Origin: Lactiplantibacillus nangangensis
GTDB taxonomy: Bacteria > Bacillota > Bacilli > Lactobacillales > Lactobacillaceae
DNA length: 64,000 nt
Direction: 5' to 3'
NCBI RefSeq assembly: GCF_005405065.1
Contig: NZ_BJDI01000002.1
Coordinates: 186,001-250,000, forward strand
In this document: positions 55,157-63,330 of the stretch, in pieces
How the letters are laid out: the number at the start of each line of letters is the position of its first letter
How positions within the stretch are numbered: position 1 is the first letter of the stretch
Translations under genes and position numbers: made by a program
The notes under the pieces: generated by a model
What the model saw: only the letters and a program-made list of their open reading frames with translations
Databases searched by the model: none
Told to the model about the DNA's origin: nothing

Positions 55157-55495
55157 GGTAGTCGATGATTGCTGCTACCGGTTGTTGCTGATAGCATTCG
55201 GTCGAGGGACCGGGGCAAGCCTCAGAAACGTCTTGCCCCTCGGCTGGAACTTTGCCAAAATCGCAAATCTCCCAGCCAATCCGTGGCGTAAGACCGGAAA
55301 GTCGCCGGTAAAACGCCACCCACACGGCCGATGCTATCAGCAACAGCCTACAGCTAGTCAACATTTTTGAGTGACTTGTTAGTTGGTTAAATTTAGCGGA
55401 ATGACCAGTTGTATGAGTCCATTTTGGAGATAGCCAACGCCAGTGTTACTGGATTCACGCCAGCTTTGACACTTTCAATCTTTAAACAGTAATTG
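55153..55495 (+). repeat. Dispersed structured repeat, copy C
   Basis: Homologue of copies A and B, same orientation. The closing stem GTTGCTGATAGCAT (55184-55197) pairs exactly with ATGCTATCAGCAAC (55331-55344), 14 pairs. GGGGCAAG/CTTGCCCC replaces GGGACAAG/CTTGTCCC of copy B, and GGCTGG/CCAGCC replaces GCCCGG/CCGGCC: both are paired changes. At the 5' end GGTAG/CTACC replaces GGATAG/CTTCC. It lies between dnaD and its presumed terminator. Confidence 0.82.
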
Positions 55496-55497
55496 AA
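55483..55497 (+). repeat. Right 15-base direct repeat flanking copy C
   Basis: Second exact copy of TAAACAGTAATTGAA. It leads straight into the AAAAAGCGC of the terminator hairpin, so joining left and right repeats restores a dnaD stop followed at once by a terminator. Confidence 0.75.
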
Positions 55498-55538
55498 AAA
55501 GCGCTCAAATCGCAAATAACTGCGATTTGAGCGCTTTT
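55497..55538. terminator. Bidirectional terminator between dnaD and ponA
   Basis: AAAAGCGCTCAAATCGCA pairs exactly with TGCGATTTGAGCGCTTTT around AATAAC. It can serve both the plus-strand dnaD and the minus-strand recU-ponA unit. Confidence 0.85.
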
Positions 55539-55552
55539 GATTGAACCATGAC

Positions 55553-57847
55553 TTATCTATTTTCTTGATTCTCAGCAGGCTGTTCAGCGGAGCTAGAAGC
55601 TTCTGAAGAGGAACTTTCAGGTTGGCTGCTAGATTCGGTGCTGCTTTCACTGGAAGACGATTCAGAACTTGAAGAAGATGATGATTCTGAACTGGAGCTA
55701 GACGATTCGGAACTTGATGAGTCGCTCGAAGATGATTCATGTGAAGATTCCGAACTAGCTGGTTCATGATTCGTCGTTGAAGAGGTTGACGAAGCGGCCG
55801 TCCCAGACGAAGCTTCCGCCGCGGAGAAGATGTGGCCAACCACGTACAATTCTTCAATCCCGTTCTTCTTGACAGTCCCGACAGAACTTGGTTTTGTCCA
55901 ATCCGAGTTTGGTGAATGTTCAGCTAAGTAAGTCATCATTTCACGGTAAATATCTTGTGAGATCTTTGAAGTACTTGAAGTTAAATAGCCACCGCTAGCA
56001 AATGGATGATCATAACCAGTCCAAACAGCGACGGAGTAGTTCTTAGTATAACCCGCCATCCAGGAGTCCATGTCAGCGTCAGTCGGGAAGCCATACTTCT
56101 TCTCGTAGCCATTAGTCCCAGTTTTACCGGCTTGGTAAACACCGCTAATGTGCGCAGTGGTCCCAGTCCCAGTAGCGCTGTTAATGACGTCCTTCAGCAT
56201 ATTGGTAATCATATAAGCGGTCGACTTTTTCATGACCCGTTTACCAGTACTACTGTAGCTGGTTGTGCGGTTATCCTGGGTCACAATCTTATTGATGTAA
56301 TAAGGTTTGTAATAAGTCCCGCCATTAGCAAATGCCGCATAAGCCCCGGCGACTTGTAGTGAGGAGACCCCAGCCCCAATCGCATTCGAATATTCAACGG
56401 TGCCTTTGAGATTCATCCCAAGATTATTGGCAAACGTTTTGGCTCTGGTTCGGCCAACTTGTTCTAAAGTCTTCACGGCTGGAATGTTTCGTGACTGAAC
56501 TAAAGCTTGGCGCATCGTCATATCGCCCAATGTTTTGTTATCAAAGTCATTGACGGTGATATTAGTCCCAGGATATTTGTATTTTGTATCAGCGACGGTT
56601 TTATAGGTTGGCCAACTTTCATATTCGATTGCGGGACCATAATCCAAGATAGGCTTCATGGTTGACGCATTCGACCGACTCGTTTGGACCGCGCGGTTAG
56701 TCCCGTAGGTCACATTGCCATTTTTCCGAGCCCCAATCATGGCTGAAATCTTTCCGGTATATGAATCAACGACGGAAACACCTAATTGGAACCGATTGGC
56801 GGCAGTGTCGCTTGGATAAGAAACGTATTCTGACGTGTTGGCAATATCGTAGAGTCGTTGTTGCGCATTCATATTCAAGTTGGTATAGACTTTGAGGCCG
56901 TCGTTCTTGTAGTCGTAGCCCTTAGCCTCGAGGTCTGAAATAACTTCTTTCAAATAAGGATCGATGACCTTATGACTTTGTTGGGCGACAATGCTAGCAC
57001 GGTCAGCGCTGGAGGCGAGGCCAGTTTTAACACTAACCTTTTCAGCAGCTGTTTCTTGTTGCTGCGTGATCACTTTATTGTCAGCCATTGCTTGTAAGAC
57101 TAAGTTTCGGCGACTAGTCGCATATTGGGGATATTGAATTGGATCATAGTAAGTTGGCGACTGGGGCATCCCAGCGAGTAATGCCAATTGACTTAGATTC
57201 AACTCTTTGAGAGATTTGCCGTAGTAGTAGTGCGCGGCCGTGCCCATACCGTAAATACCGTTACCCATGTAGACCTTGTTAATGTAAAATTCCAAAATTT
57301 GCGCTTTGCTGAAGTGTTTCTCAACATTTAACGCCAGCCAAGCTTCTTGAGATTTAACTTTAAGGTTCCGGTCTGAAGTATTCGTTGAGAAGACGGAGAG
57401 TTTGACGAGTTGCATCGTCAAAGTACTCCCACCTTGCATCCCGAGTGAGCTACCTTTTAAGTTACCTAAGGCTGCCCCAATAATCCGGTAATAGTCGACC
57501 CCTTTATGTTGATAGAAGCGGCGATCTTCAATGGAGACGACCGCATTTTTCAACGTTGCGGGAATTTGATTAGATTTCACGTACTCACGGTTGCTGGCGC
57601 CTAAGTTAGCAATCAGTTTTCCATTTGCATCGTATACTCGCGTCGCATTTTCACTCTTCATGCTACTTTCGGTGATTTTGGGAGAAGTTTGTGCATAATA
57701 GAAAAATAAGCCAATGCCTGCCAAGCCACCGATGACGATCAGCGCAATAATCGCTAAAATAATTCGTCGAAACCAGTGCTTTTTGGGTGGTTGCTGCTGA
57801 TTTCGGTTGCGCGCGACCCGTGAATTCTGTTCATTGTTACCTGCCAT
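55553..57847 (-). CDS. ponA: Class A penicillin-binding protein 1A
   Basis: A 764-residue bifunctional wall synthase. Membrane helix about 27-51; glycosyltransferase motif EDRRFYQHKG (107-116); transpeptidase motifs STMK (395-398), SRN (452-454) and KTGT (575-578). From about residue 690 the protein is a Ser/Glu low-complexity tail. recU lies 27 bases upstream on the same strand, the conserved recU-ponA pair that links DNA repair and division. Confidence 0.96.
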   Translation of the reverse strand: MAGNNEQNSRVARNRNQQQPPKKHWFRRIILAIIALIVIGGLAGIGLFFYYAQTSPKITESSMKSENATRVYDANGKLIANLGASNREYVKSNQIPATLKNAVVSIEDRRFYQHKGVDYYRIIGAALGNLKGSSLGMQGGSTLTMQLVKLSVFSTNTSDRNLKVKSQEAWLALNVEKHFSKAQILEFYINKVYMGNGIYGMGTAAHYYYGKSLKELNLSQLALLAGMPQSPTYYDPIQYPQYATSRRNLVLQAMADNKVITQQQETAAEKVSVKTGLASSADRASIVAQQSHKVIDPYLKEVISDLEAKGYDYKNDGLKVYTNLNMNAQQRLYDIANTSEYVSYPSDTAANRFQLGVSVVDSYTGKISAMIGARKNGNVTYGTNRAVQTSRSNASTMKPILDYGPAIEYESWPTYKTVADTKYKYPGTNITVNDFDNKTLGDMTMRQALVQSRNIPAVKTLEQVGRTRAKTFANNLGMNLKGTVEYSNAIGAGVSSLQVAGAYAAFANGGTYYKPYYINKIVTQDNRTTSYSSTGKRVMKKSTAYMITNMLKDVINSATGTGTTAHISGVYQAGKTGTNGYEKKYGFPTDADMDSWMAGYTKNYSVAVWTGYDHPFASGGYLTSSTSKISQDIYREMMTYLAEHSPNSDWTKPSSVGTVKKNGIEELYVVGHIFSAAEASSGTAASSTSSTTNHEPASSESSHESSSSDSSSSESSSSSSESSSSSSSESSSSESSTESSSQPESSSSEASSSAEQPAENQENR

Positions 57848-57874
57848 GATGTTCTCCTTTAACTAGGTGATAAT

Positions 57875-58483
57875 TTAGCCCTCAATTAGTTTGTCAACTG
57901 CTGCCAAATATGGAATGAGGGGATTGATGTGATAGTGTAGCTCGGTCGCCAACTTTTCAATATCCTTGAGTGGAATTGATTTTCGACCGCCGTCAGCTTG
58001 ATGGTCCCAATAGTGAAAGAGGTCGGTCGCTGTCAACAAAAATAAGCGATTTAAGACCGCAAAACGAATGATAACAAAGCAAATGCCATCTTGCGCCAAA
58101 CATTTACGCATGTGTTCAATTTGATGCGCATGGAAGTTTTTGAGGGGAAACGCGGTTTTACTTTTAGTTTCCTTAGCCTCAAAATCTAAATACTTCCCAC
58201 GATAAACCCCGTTATAATCAGTGGTTGACGCTTGTTGAAAGTAAGCTTCACGGATTACAGCGGCACTACGGTTTGGATAATCAACTTTAACGATCTGAAT
58301 TGGAATTGGCTTTTTATGAATAACTGCGATATCATTTTCCAAATAATAGGTATTACTACTATTGAGTTCTGCTTCCAGGCTCATACCTCGATCACCAAAG
58401 TTAACATTGGCAAATTTAGTGGATTTTGATTTAGAATGAGAAGGTTGGCGATAAGCTTTGCCGTTTGGATAACGAATCGTCAC
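57875..58483 (-). CDS. recU: Holliday junction resolvase RecU
   Basis: A 202-residue Firmicute-specific resolvase. The nuclease core is visible in GMSLEAELNSSN and GKYLDFEAKETKSKTAFPL, which hold the conserved Glu/Asp/Lys residues, followed by HQIEHMR. ATG 58483 has GGAGG upstream. ypsA is divergent, as in Bacillus. Confidence 0.95.
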   Translation of the reverse strand: MTIRYPNGKAYRQPSHSKSKSTKFANVNFGDRGMSLEAELNSSNTYYLENDIAVIHKKPIPIQIVKVDYPNRSAAVIREAYFQQASTTDYNGVYRGKYLDFEAKETKSKTAFPLKNFHAHQIEHMRKCLAQDGICFVIIRFAVLNRLFLLTATDLFHYWDHQADGGRKSIPLKDIEKLATELHYHINPLIPYLAAVDKLIEG

Positions 58484-58587
58484 ATTATCAACCTCCTAAT
58501 AAACTCATATTTTACCATTAAAGCGGGTAATGTGAAATAACTGTGACGTTTTGAAGGCCGAATCGATAGGAAAAAGGAGATTTTTTT

Positions 58588-59157
58588 GTGAGTCGACTAT
58601 GGATGAGTGGCTACCGAAGTTATGAATTAAATGTTTTTAGTGATCAAGATGACAAATTAAAAGTGATTAAATATGCACTGACCAGTTATTTGACTGAGCA
58701 AATTGAAGACGGCGTCGACTGGTTGATCACTGGTGGACAATTAGGGGTTGAACAGTGGTGTGCCGAGGTCGGCCTGGAATTAAAAAAGACCTATCCTGAA
58801 TTGAAAGTCGCCATGATGTTACCATACGCCGAGTTTGGTGGTCGCTGGAATGAGAATAATCAAGCAAAATTACAAGCTTTATTAGCTTCGGTCGATTTTC
58901 ATGCAGCAGTTAGTAAACAAACTTATGAAAATCCGCAACAATTAAAAAATTATCAAGAATTCATGATTACCCATACAGATGGGGCAGCTTTGGTGTATGA
59001 TCCTGATAACCCCGGTAAACCGACGTATGACTACGATATTATTCAGTCATTTAACGAGGAACATCCGTACCCGTTAACCGTCATTGACTTCGATTGGTTA
59101 CAAGAAAGTGCGAATGAGTATGCAGAAAAACAGAATAATGGTTTTAATTTTGAATAA
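58588..59157 (+). CDS. ypsA: YpsA-type SLOG domain protein (DUF1273)
   Basis: A 189-residue Rossmann-like protein. LWMSGYRSYELNVFSDQDD near the start and WLITGGQLGVEQWCAEVGLE are family segments. In Bacillus and Staphylococcus YpsA influences cell division; the ligand is thought to be a nucleotide-derived molecule. GTG 58588 follows AAAAAGGAG. gpsB is next, matching the ypsA-gpsB order. Confidence 0.9.
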   Translation: MSRLWMSGYRSYELNVFSDQDDKLKVIKYALTSYLTEQIEDGVDWLITGGQLGVEQWCAEVGLELKKTYPELKVAMMLPYAEFGGRWNENNQAKLQALLASVDFHAAVSKQTYENPQQLKNYQEFMITHTDGAALVYDPDNPGKPTYDYDIIQSFNEEHPYPLTVIDFDWLQESANEYAEKQNNGFNFE

Positions 59158-59231
59158 AGTCTGCTACAATGTTTTAAGTAATGCGGATGCCGTTTCGGTG
59201 TCGCGCGAATAACAATGAGGTGTTTTTAAAT

Positions 59232-59573
59232 ATGGCTAAACGTAACTTTACTCCCAAAGACATCCTGCAAAAAGAATTCAAACCAAAGATGCGGGGTTAT
59301 GATCCTGCTGATGTGGATGGGTTCTTAGATAATGTCATTAAGGACTATGAGTCATTTACTAAAGATAACCAACAACTTTCAGATGAAAACGAACGGTTGC
59401 GTGCCAAGGTCGACGAACTTACTAAGCAAGTCGCTGTTGGTGCAACCAGCCCATCTTCACAGCCAACTAGTACGGTGACGAACATGGATATTCTGAAACG
59501 TCTATCTAATTTGGAACGTCACGTCTTTGGCGCCCAATTAGATAATAATCAAAACGAATCACATCGTCTATAA
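59232..59573 (+). CDS. gpsB: Cell cycle protein GpsB
   Basis: A 113-residue DivIVA-like coiled-coil protein that links class A penicillin-binding proteins to division. [20 protein letters not shown] is the lipid/PBP-binding N-terminal lobe, followed by a coiled coil and a C-terminal trimer segment ([16 protein letters not shown]). ATG 59232 is used; the frame is open upstream from 59181 but lacks a ribosome binding site there. Confidence 0.94.
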   Translation: MAKRNFTPKDILQKEFKPKMRGYDPADVDGFLDNVIKDYESFTKDNQQLSDENERLRAKVDELTKQVAVGATSPSSQPTSTVTNMDILKRLSNLERHVFGAQLDNNQNESHRL

Positions 59574-59584
59574 AAGTGATTCAA

Positions 59585-59976
59585 TGTAAATTCTGGGTAA
59601 TCGCGGTCGGCTTAAGTCGGCTGAGGAAGGTCCATGCCCGCACAAGCTGCGATGCTTGTAGTGTTCGTGCTCGGTGAAAAAATAAGCTGGGGAACCGATT
59701 TTATCGGTTACGGCGGAAAAAACGGCTAAGGCGCAAGCTATGCCCGAGTATTCCTGAAAAGTGCCACAGTGACGATACTTAGTTGGAAACGACTAAGTTG
59801 GAACGCGGTAAACCCCTCGAGCGGGCAACCCAAACTACGGTAGGGGCGCTTCACATAAGTAAATGAACTAAATGTGGGGGGAGATCCTTGTGATCTCGAG
59901 ATAGATGATTGCCGCCTAACTAACAGACACCTGTACTTTAGTTAGGTACAAAACATGGCCTACAGGAATTTACATT
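59585..59976 (+). ncRNA. rnpB: RNase P RNA, type B
   Basis: The catalytic RNA of RNase P, which matures tRNA 5' ends. GAGGAAGGTCCATGC at about 59621, the ACGGCTAAGGCGCAAGC and AACCCAAACTACGG segments and a 3' ACAGGAATTTACA are diagnostic. The 5' TGTAAATTCTG pairs with the 3' CAGGAATTTACA to close helix P1, which sets the ends. It lies between gpsB and rlmL as in Bacillus. Confidence 0.95.
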
Positions 59977-59986
59977 TAGACAGGAG

Positions 59987-60022
59987 ACTAGGACAAAAGC
60001 TTGCTTTTGCCCTAGTTTTTTT
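59987..60022 (+). terminator. Terminator of rnpB
   Basis: ACTAGGACAAAAGC pairs with GCTTTTGCCCTAGT with one mismatch, followed by a T run. Confidence 0.9.
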
Positions 60023-60062
60023 ATACGGAAAGTTTCCGAACGGTGAAATATGCTAAACTAGA

Positions 60063-60172
60063 GTGTGAAGACCAGCGGGTTGGGGTCGAGCATTGCCTAG
60101 CTAAGGGTGAACTGCGGGTTGAGCAGTTTGGCCTTAGCGTAGCAAGCGGAGTCCCCAGCTGGGCTGAACACG
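60063..60172 (+). ncRNA. Folded leader of rlmL, probable 23S-methyl RNA motif
   Basis: One long arm: GTGT/ACAC, an internal loop, CCAGC/GCTGG and TGGGG/CCCCA with a bulge, then TTGC/GCAA, GCTAAGG/CCTTAGC and a terminal AACTGC/GCAGTT hairpin. An extended -10 box (TGCTAAACT, 60051-60059) stands just before it. The motif named 23S-methyl is known from Lactobacillales upstream of rRNA methyltransferase genes, which fits; this is from memory of the family, not a search. Downstream, GGTCAG/CTGATC and AGTAGC/GCTACT (60183-60222) are mutually exclusive pairings. A 78-codon open frame over it is not considered real. Confidence 0.7.
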
Positions 60173-60312
60173 TTTCGGAAGCGGTCAGTAGCGGTGAACG
60201 GCAAGCTGATCATTTGGCTACTACTTTGTGCATGATATTGGAAAGGCATGTCTGCTTTTCAACAAAAAACAAAAACTAAAATATAACTAAGAACAACAAT
60301 CAGGAGGAACCT

Positions 60313-61461
60313 ATGCAAGAATTTAGATTAATTGCAACATGTGCCAGTGGGATGGAAGCATTAGTCGGTCGCGAATTACGTGACCTTGGCTACCAGACCC
60401 AAGTCGAAAATGGTCGGGTCCGTTTTAACGGCACAATTGAGGATATTTTACGAACCAATATTTGGTTACGGACGGCGGATCGGGTCAAAATCATTGTGGG
60501 CGAATTTAATGCCTATACATTCGATGACTTATTTGAAAAGACATTGGCTTTACCATGGGATCAATTATTGCCAATGGATGCTGAATTCCCAGTGGAAGGT
60601 AAGTCACGTAACTCGAAACTACACAGTGTGCCGGACGTGCAGTCAATCGTCAAAAAGGCCATTGTGAACCAGTTAGCCGCAACTTACCACCGGAATGGTC
60701 ATTTGCCAGAGACCGGTGCTTTATTCCCCTTAGAAGTCGCCATTAACAAGGATAAGGTCATGCTGACGTTGGACACTACTGGTAGTAGTTTGTTTAAACG
60801 GGGCTACCGGCTTGAAAAAGGTGGCGCGCCTTTGAAGGAAAACATGGCGGCTGCCTTGGTCATGCTAGCCAAGTGGTATTCGGATAATCCATTTGTCGAT
60901 CCCGTTTGTGGTTCTGGGACGATTCCAATTGAAGCGGCCTTATTAGCGCGTAATATTGCGCCCGGTATCAAACGGGCCTTTGCTTGTGAAAAGTGGGATT
61001 GGGTGCCAGCGGGTCTGAGTCAAGAATTACGGGATGACGCGAAGTCTAAGATCAATACTGACATTGAACTTGACATCAGCGGTTATGATATTGACGGTAA
61101 GATGATCGATATTGCGCGGTTAAATGCCCAAGAAGCTGGTGTCTTGCATGATATTAACTTCAAGCAATTAGCCGTCAAAGACTTTACGACGGACAAGATC
61201 AATGGGGTTATCATCGCCAACCCACCTTATGGGGAACGATTGAGTGATCGGGATACTGTCCGGATCTTATACCGTCAAATGGGACAGGTTTACGCCAAAC
61301 TACCTAGTTGGAGTAAATATATTTTGACTAGTGATCTTGAATTTGAAGATTATTTTGGCAAGAAGGCGACTAAACGTCGTAAGCTCTATAATGGGGCGTT
61401 ACGGACTGATTACTTCCAGTATTGGGGTAAACGGATTCGTCCAGCTAGAACAGAAGCTTAG
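60313..61461 (+). CDS. rlmL: 23S rRNA (guanine-N2)-methyltransferase, RlmL/YpsC type
   Basis: A 382-residue protein. An N-terminal THUMP domain (about 1-160) is followed by a Rossmann methyltransferase domain with DPVCGSGTIPIEAAL and the catalytic NPPYGERL. The fused RlmK part of enterobacteria is absent, as normal in Firmicutes. AGGAGG precedes ATG 60313 and a long folded leader lies upstream. Confidence 0.93.
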   Translation: MQEFRLIATCASGMEALVGRELRDLGYQTQVENGRVRFNGTIEDILRTNIWLRTADRVKIIVGEFNAYTFDDLFEKTLALPWDQLLPMDAEFPVEGKSRNSKLHSVPDVQSIVKKAIVNQLAATYHRNGHLPETGALFPLEVAINKDKVMLTLDTTGSSLFKRGYRLEKGGAPLKENMAAALVMLAKWYSDNPFVDPVCGSGTIPIEAALLARNIAPGIKRAFACEKWDWVPAGLSQELRDDAKSKINTDIELDISGYDIDGKMIDIARLNAQEAGVLHDINFKQLAVKDFTTDKINGVIIANPPYGERLSDRDTVRILYRQMGQVYAKLPSWSKYILTSDLEFEDYFGKKATKRRKLYNGALRTDYFQYWGKRIRPARTEA

Positions 61462-61470
61462 TTAAAAATT

Positions 61471-61514
61471 AAGGCCATCACTGGCAAGCGCATTGCTTGC
61501 CAGTGATGGCCTTT
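61471..61514 (+). terminator. Terminator after rlmL
   Basis: AAGGCCATCACTGGCAAGC pairs exactly with GCTTGCCAGTGATGGCCTT around GCATT, followed by TTT. Confidence 0.85.
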
Positions 61515-61580
61515 TAGACTGTGTAAGACGAGTTTGCAATCAGTAGTCCTAGAAGTTGGCGGCTGATTACGGTGATTGTG

Positions 61581-61763
61581 TTAGTTAGTATTGTTTTTTC
61601 TAGATTGGACGATTTGTAAACAATTAAGGCAATACGGTTTGGCGTTGTTCAACTTGAGCCAAGCTTGAAGTTCGGTGAAGCCGCGTGGTGGGACTGGCAT
61701 GCAAAAATATGCCTGTTCAGTTGTTTTGAGTGGTTTGCCGCAATTGGTGCAAGTGAATTTCAT
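61581..61763 (-). CDS. Small zinc-ribbon protein, paralogue 2
   Basis: About 60 residues. MKFTCTNCGKPLKTTEQAYF at the start and KPYCLNCLQIV near the end give the same two Cys-x2-Cys pairs as the protein at 43871-44047. GGAGGTG is upstream of the ATG. Like its paralogue it lies convergent to an rRNA methyltransferase gene. The function is unknown. Confidence 0.72.
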   Translation of the reverse strand: MKFTCTNCGKPLKTTEQAYFCMPVPPRGFTELQAWLKLNNAKPYCLNCLQIVQSRKNNTN

Positions 61764-61780
61764 CAAGGACACCTCCAAAA

Positions 61781-62131
61781 TTAGCCATTAGGTTGATCGG
61801 TAGCAATTCTATTGTATTGTTGTTCCCATTTTGCCATCTCATGGATCAATGGTTGTAACGTTCGCCCATAATCAGTCAGGCGGTAGTCCGTTTTAGGTGG
61901 CATAACCGGGTAAACGCGTTTGGTGATCAGATGATCTTGTTCCAGCTCTTTAAGCTGTAAGGCCAACATACGCGTAGATAAGTTGGGGTAAAGTTGTTGA
62001 AAATCACGAAAGCGACAAGTGTCATGTTGAAATAATTGGTAGATTAATACGGCTTTCCATTTGCCAGAAATAAGTTGTAAAGTGCTGACAATCGGACAAC
62101 CTTCAGCACAGTCATAGCGATAGCGTGTCAT
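61781..62131 (-). CDS. HxlR family transcriptional regulator
   Basis: A 116-residue winged-helix regulator. Two Cys near the start (YDCAEGCPIV) could sense electrophiles or oxidants, as in HypR/YodB relatives. The LSTRMLALQLKELEQDHLI segment is the usual HxlR recognition region. It is divergent from an oxidoreductase gene, its likely target; a candidate site lies in the 130-base gap but I could not define it. Confidence 0.9.
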   Translation of the reverse strand: MTRYRYDCAEGCPIVSTLQLISGKWKAVLIYQLFQHDTCRFRDFQQLYPNLSTRMLALQLKELEQDHLITKRVYPVMPPKTDYRLTDYGRTLQPLIHEMAKWEQQYNRIATDQPNG

Positions 62132-62261
62132 TCAAAAGCCCCCTTTGATGTGTTAAGAATACACCTATACACTGACAAGTATGTAACTAATTCCCAAAAT
62201 TTTCAGAATTGTTTTTGGTTATGGAAAGTTTATATTGGGATCACAGAGGGGGCTTGGTAAG

Positions 62262-63287
62262 ATGCAAGCTTATGGATTTAAACAGGGACTTAGTTTAAAA
62301 GATGACCAATCAATTTTCGCGTTCGAAACACCGAAACCAGTCGCAACTGGGCGTGATTTATTAGTGAAGGTGTTAGCGGTCTCAGTCAATCCAGTAGATG
62401 TTGGCGTGCGAAAAGGCCAACGAACACCGTTAGATCAGCCAAAAGTCATCGGTTGGGACGCCATGGGAATTGTGGAAACAATCGGTGATCAGGTGAGTTT
62501 ATTTCAGGCTGGTGATCGTGTCTTCTATGCGGGAGCCTTCGATCGACCAGGCTGCGACAGTGATTACCAGTTAGTTGACGAACGTTTAGTAGGTGCGGCA
62601 CCGAAATCCTTAACTCCAGCCGAGATTGCGGCGATGCCGTTGACGGGACTAACTGCCTGGGAAGCCCTGTTTGAGCAACTAGGGATTGATCCGACAGCTA
62701 AGGTTGAAAATGCGAAACACACGCTATTAGTGATCAATGGAGCTGGTGGTGTGGGGTCGGTCGCAACGCAACTGGCACGTTGGTCTGGACTGCAAGTGAT
62801 TGCGACTGCCTCGCGTCCTGCATCAATGGCTTGGGTAAAAGCACACGGTGCGGATGCGATAGTTGACTATCACCAAGATATCGTGAGGCAAGTTCACGAC
62901 TTAGGCTGGCAGCAGGTCGATTATATCCTCGAATTACAAAATTTGGCGCACTACTGGTCAACCATCGTGGCATTAATAAAACCTTTAGGGACAATCGTTT
63001 CAACGACTGGTAGTCGGCAACCTATCAATCTGGTTGCTTTAAAAGCCAAACAAGTCAAATTTGCCTGGGAGTGGGTCTACGCTAAGTCGTTCTATCAGTT
63101 GCCAGCAATGATTTCACAGCATGCGGCGTTAACACAATTGAGTGGGTTATTAGATCAGGGGATTCTCAAATCTACAGTGACCAAAGTCTTGAGTCCAATT
63201 TCTGGTAAAACGCTTCGGCAAGCGCATCAATTAGTTGGCGCGCATCACATGGTCGGTAAGGTTGTGATAACTAATAATCAAGCCTAG
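62262..63287 (+). CDS. Zinc-type alcohol dehydrogenase-like / quinone oxidoreductase (MDR family)
   Basis: A 341-residue medium-chain reductase. NPVDVGVRKGQ, VIGWDAMGIVE and the NAD(P) loop INGAGGVGSVATQLA are clear. The structural zinc Cys cluster is missing, so it is of the zinc-free quinone reductase type. ATG 62262 is set by GAGGGGG; the frame is open from 62235. Control by the divergent HxlR regulator is inferred. Confidence 0.88.
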   Translation: MQAYGFKQGLSLKDDQSIFAFETPKPVATGRDLLVKVLAVSVNPVDVGVRKGQRTPLDQPKVIGWDAMGIVETIGDQVSLFQAGDRVFYAGAFDRPGCDSDYQLVDERLVGAAPKSLTPAEIAAMPLTGLTAWEALFEQLGIDPTAKVENAKHTLLVINGAGGVGSVATQLARWSGLQVIATASRPASMAWVKAHGADAIVDYHQDIVRQVHDLGWQQVDYILELQNLAHYWSTIVALIKPLGTIVSTTGSRQPINLVALKAKQVKFAWEWVYAKSFYQLPAMISQHAALTQLSGLLDQGILKSTVTKVLSPISGKTLRQAHQLVGAHHMVGKVVITNNQA

Positions 63288-63294
63288 TTAGCGT

Positions 63295-63329
63295 TAAAGT
63301 CCACCTGACGTGAAGTCGAGTGGACTTTA
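63295..63329. terminator. Bidirectional terminator
   Basis: TAAAGTCCAC pairs exactly with GTGGACTTTA around a 15-base loop. It lies between the oxidoreductase gene and the convergent hydrolase gene. Confidence 0.8.
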
Positions 63330-63330
63330 T

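Noticed and set aside
55393-55857. 154-codon minus-strand frame rich in Leu/Arg/Pro
   Set aside because: It is an alternate frame of the Ser-codon-rich ponA tail and the adjoining terminator/repeat.
60043-60279. 78-codon frame between rnpB and rlmL
   Set aside because: It starts inside the promoter region and is fully covered by the folded rlmL leader; no ribosome binding site.
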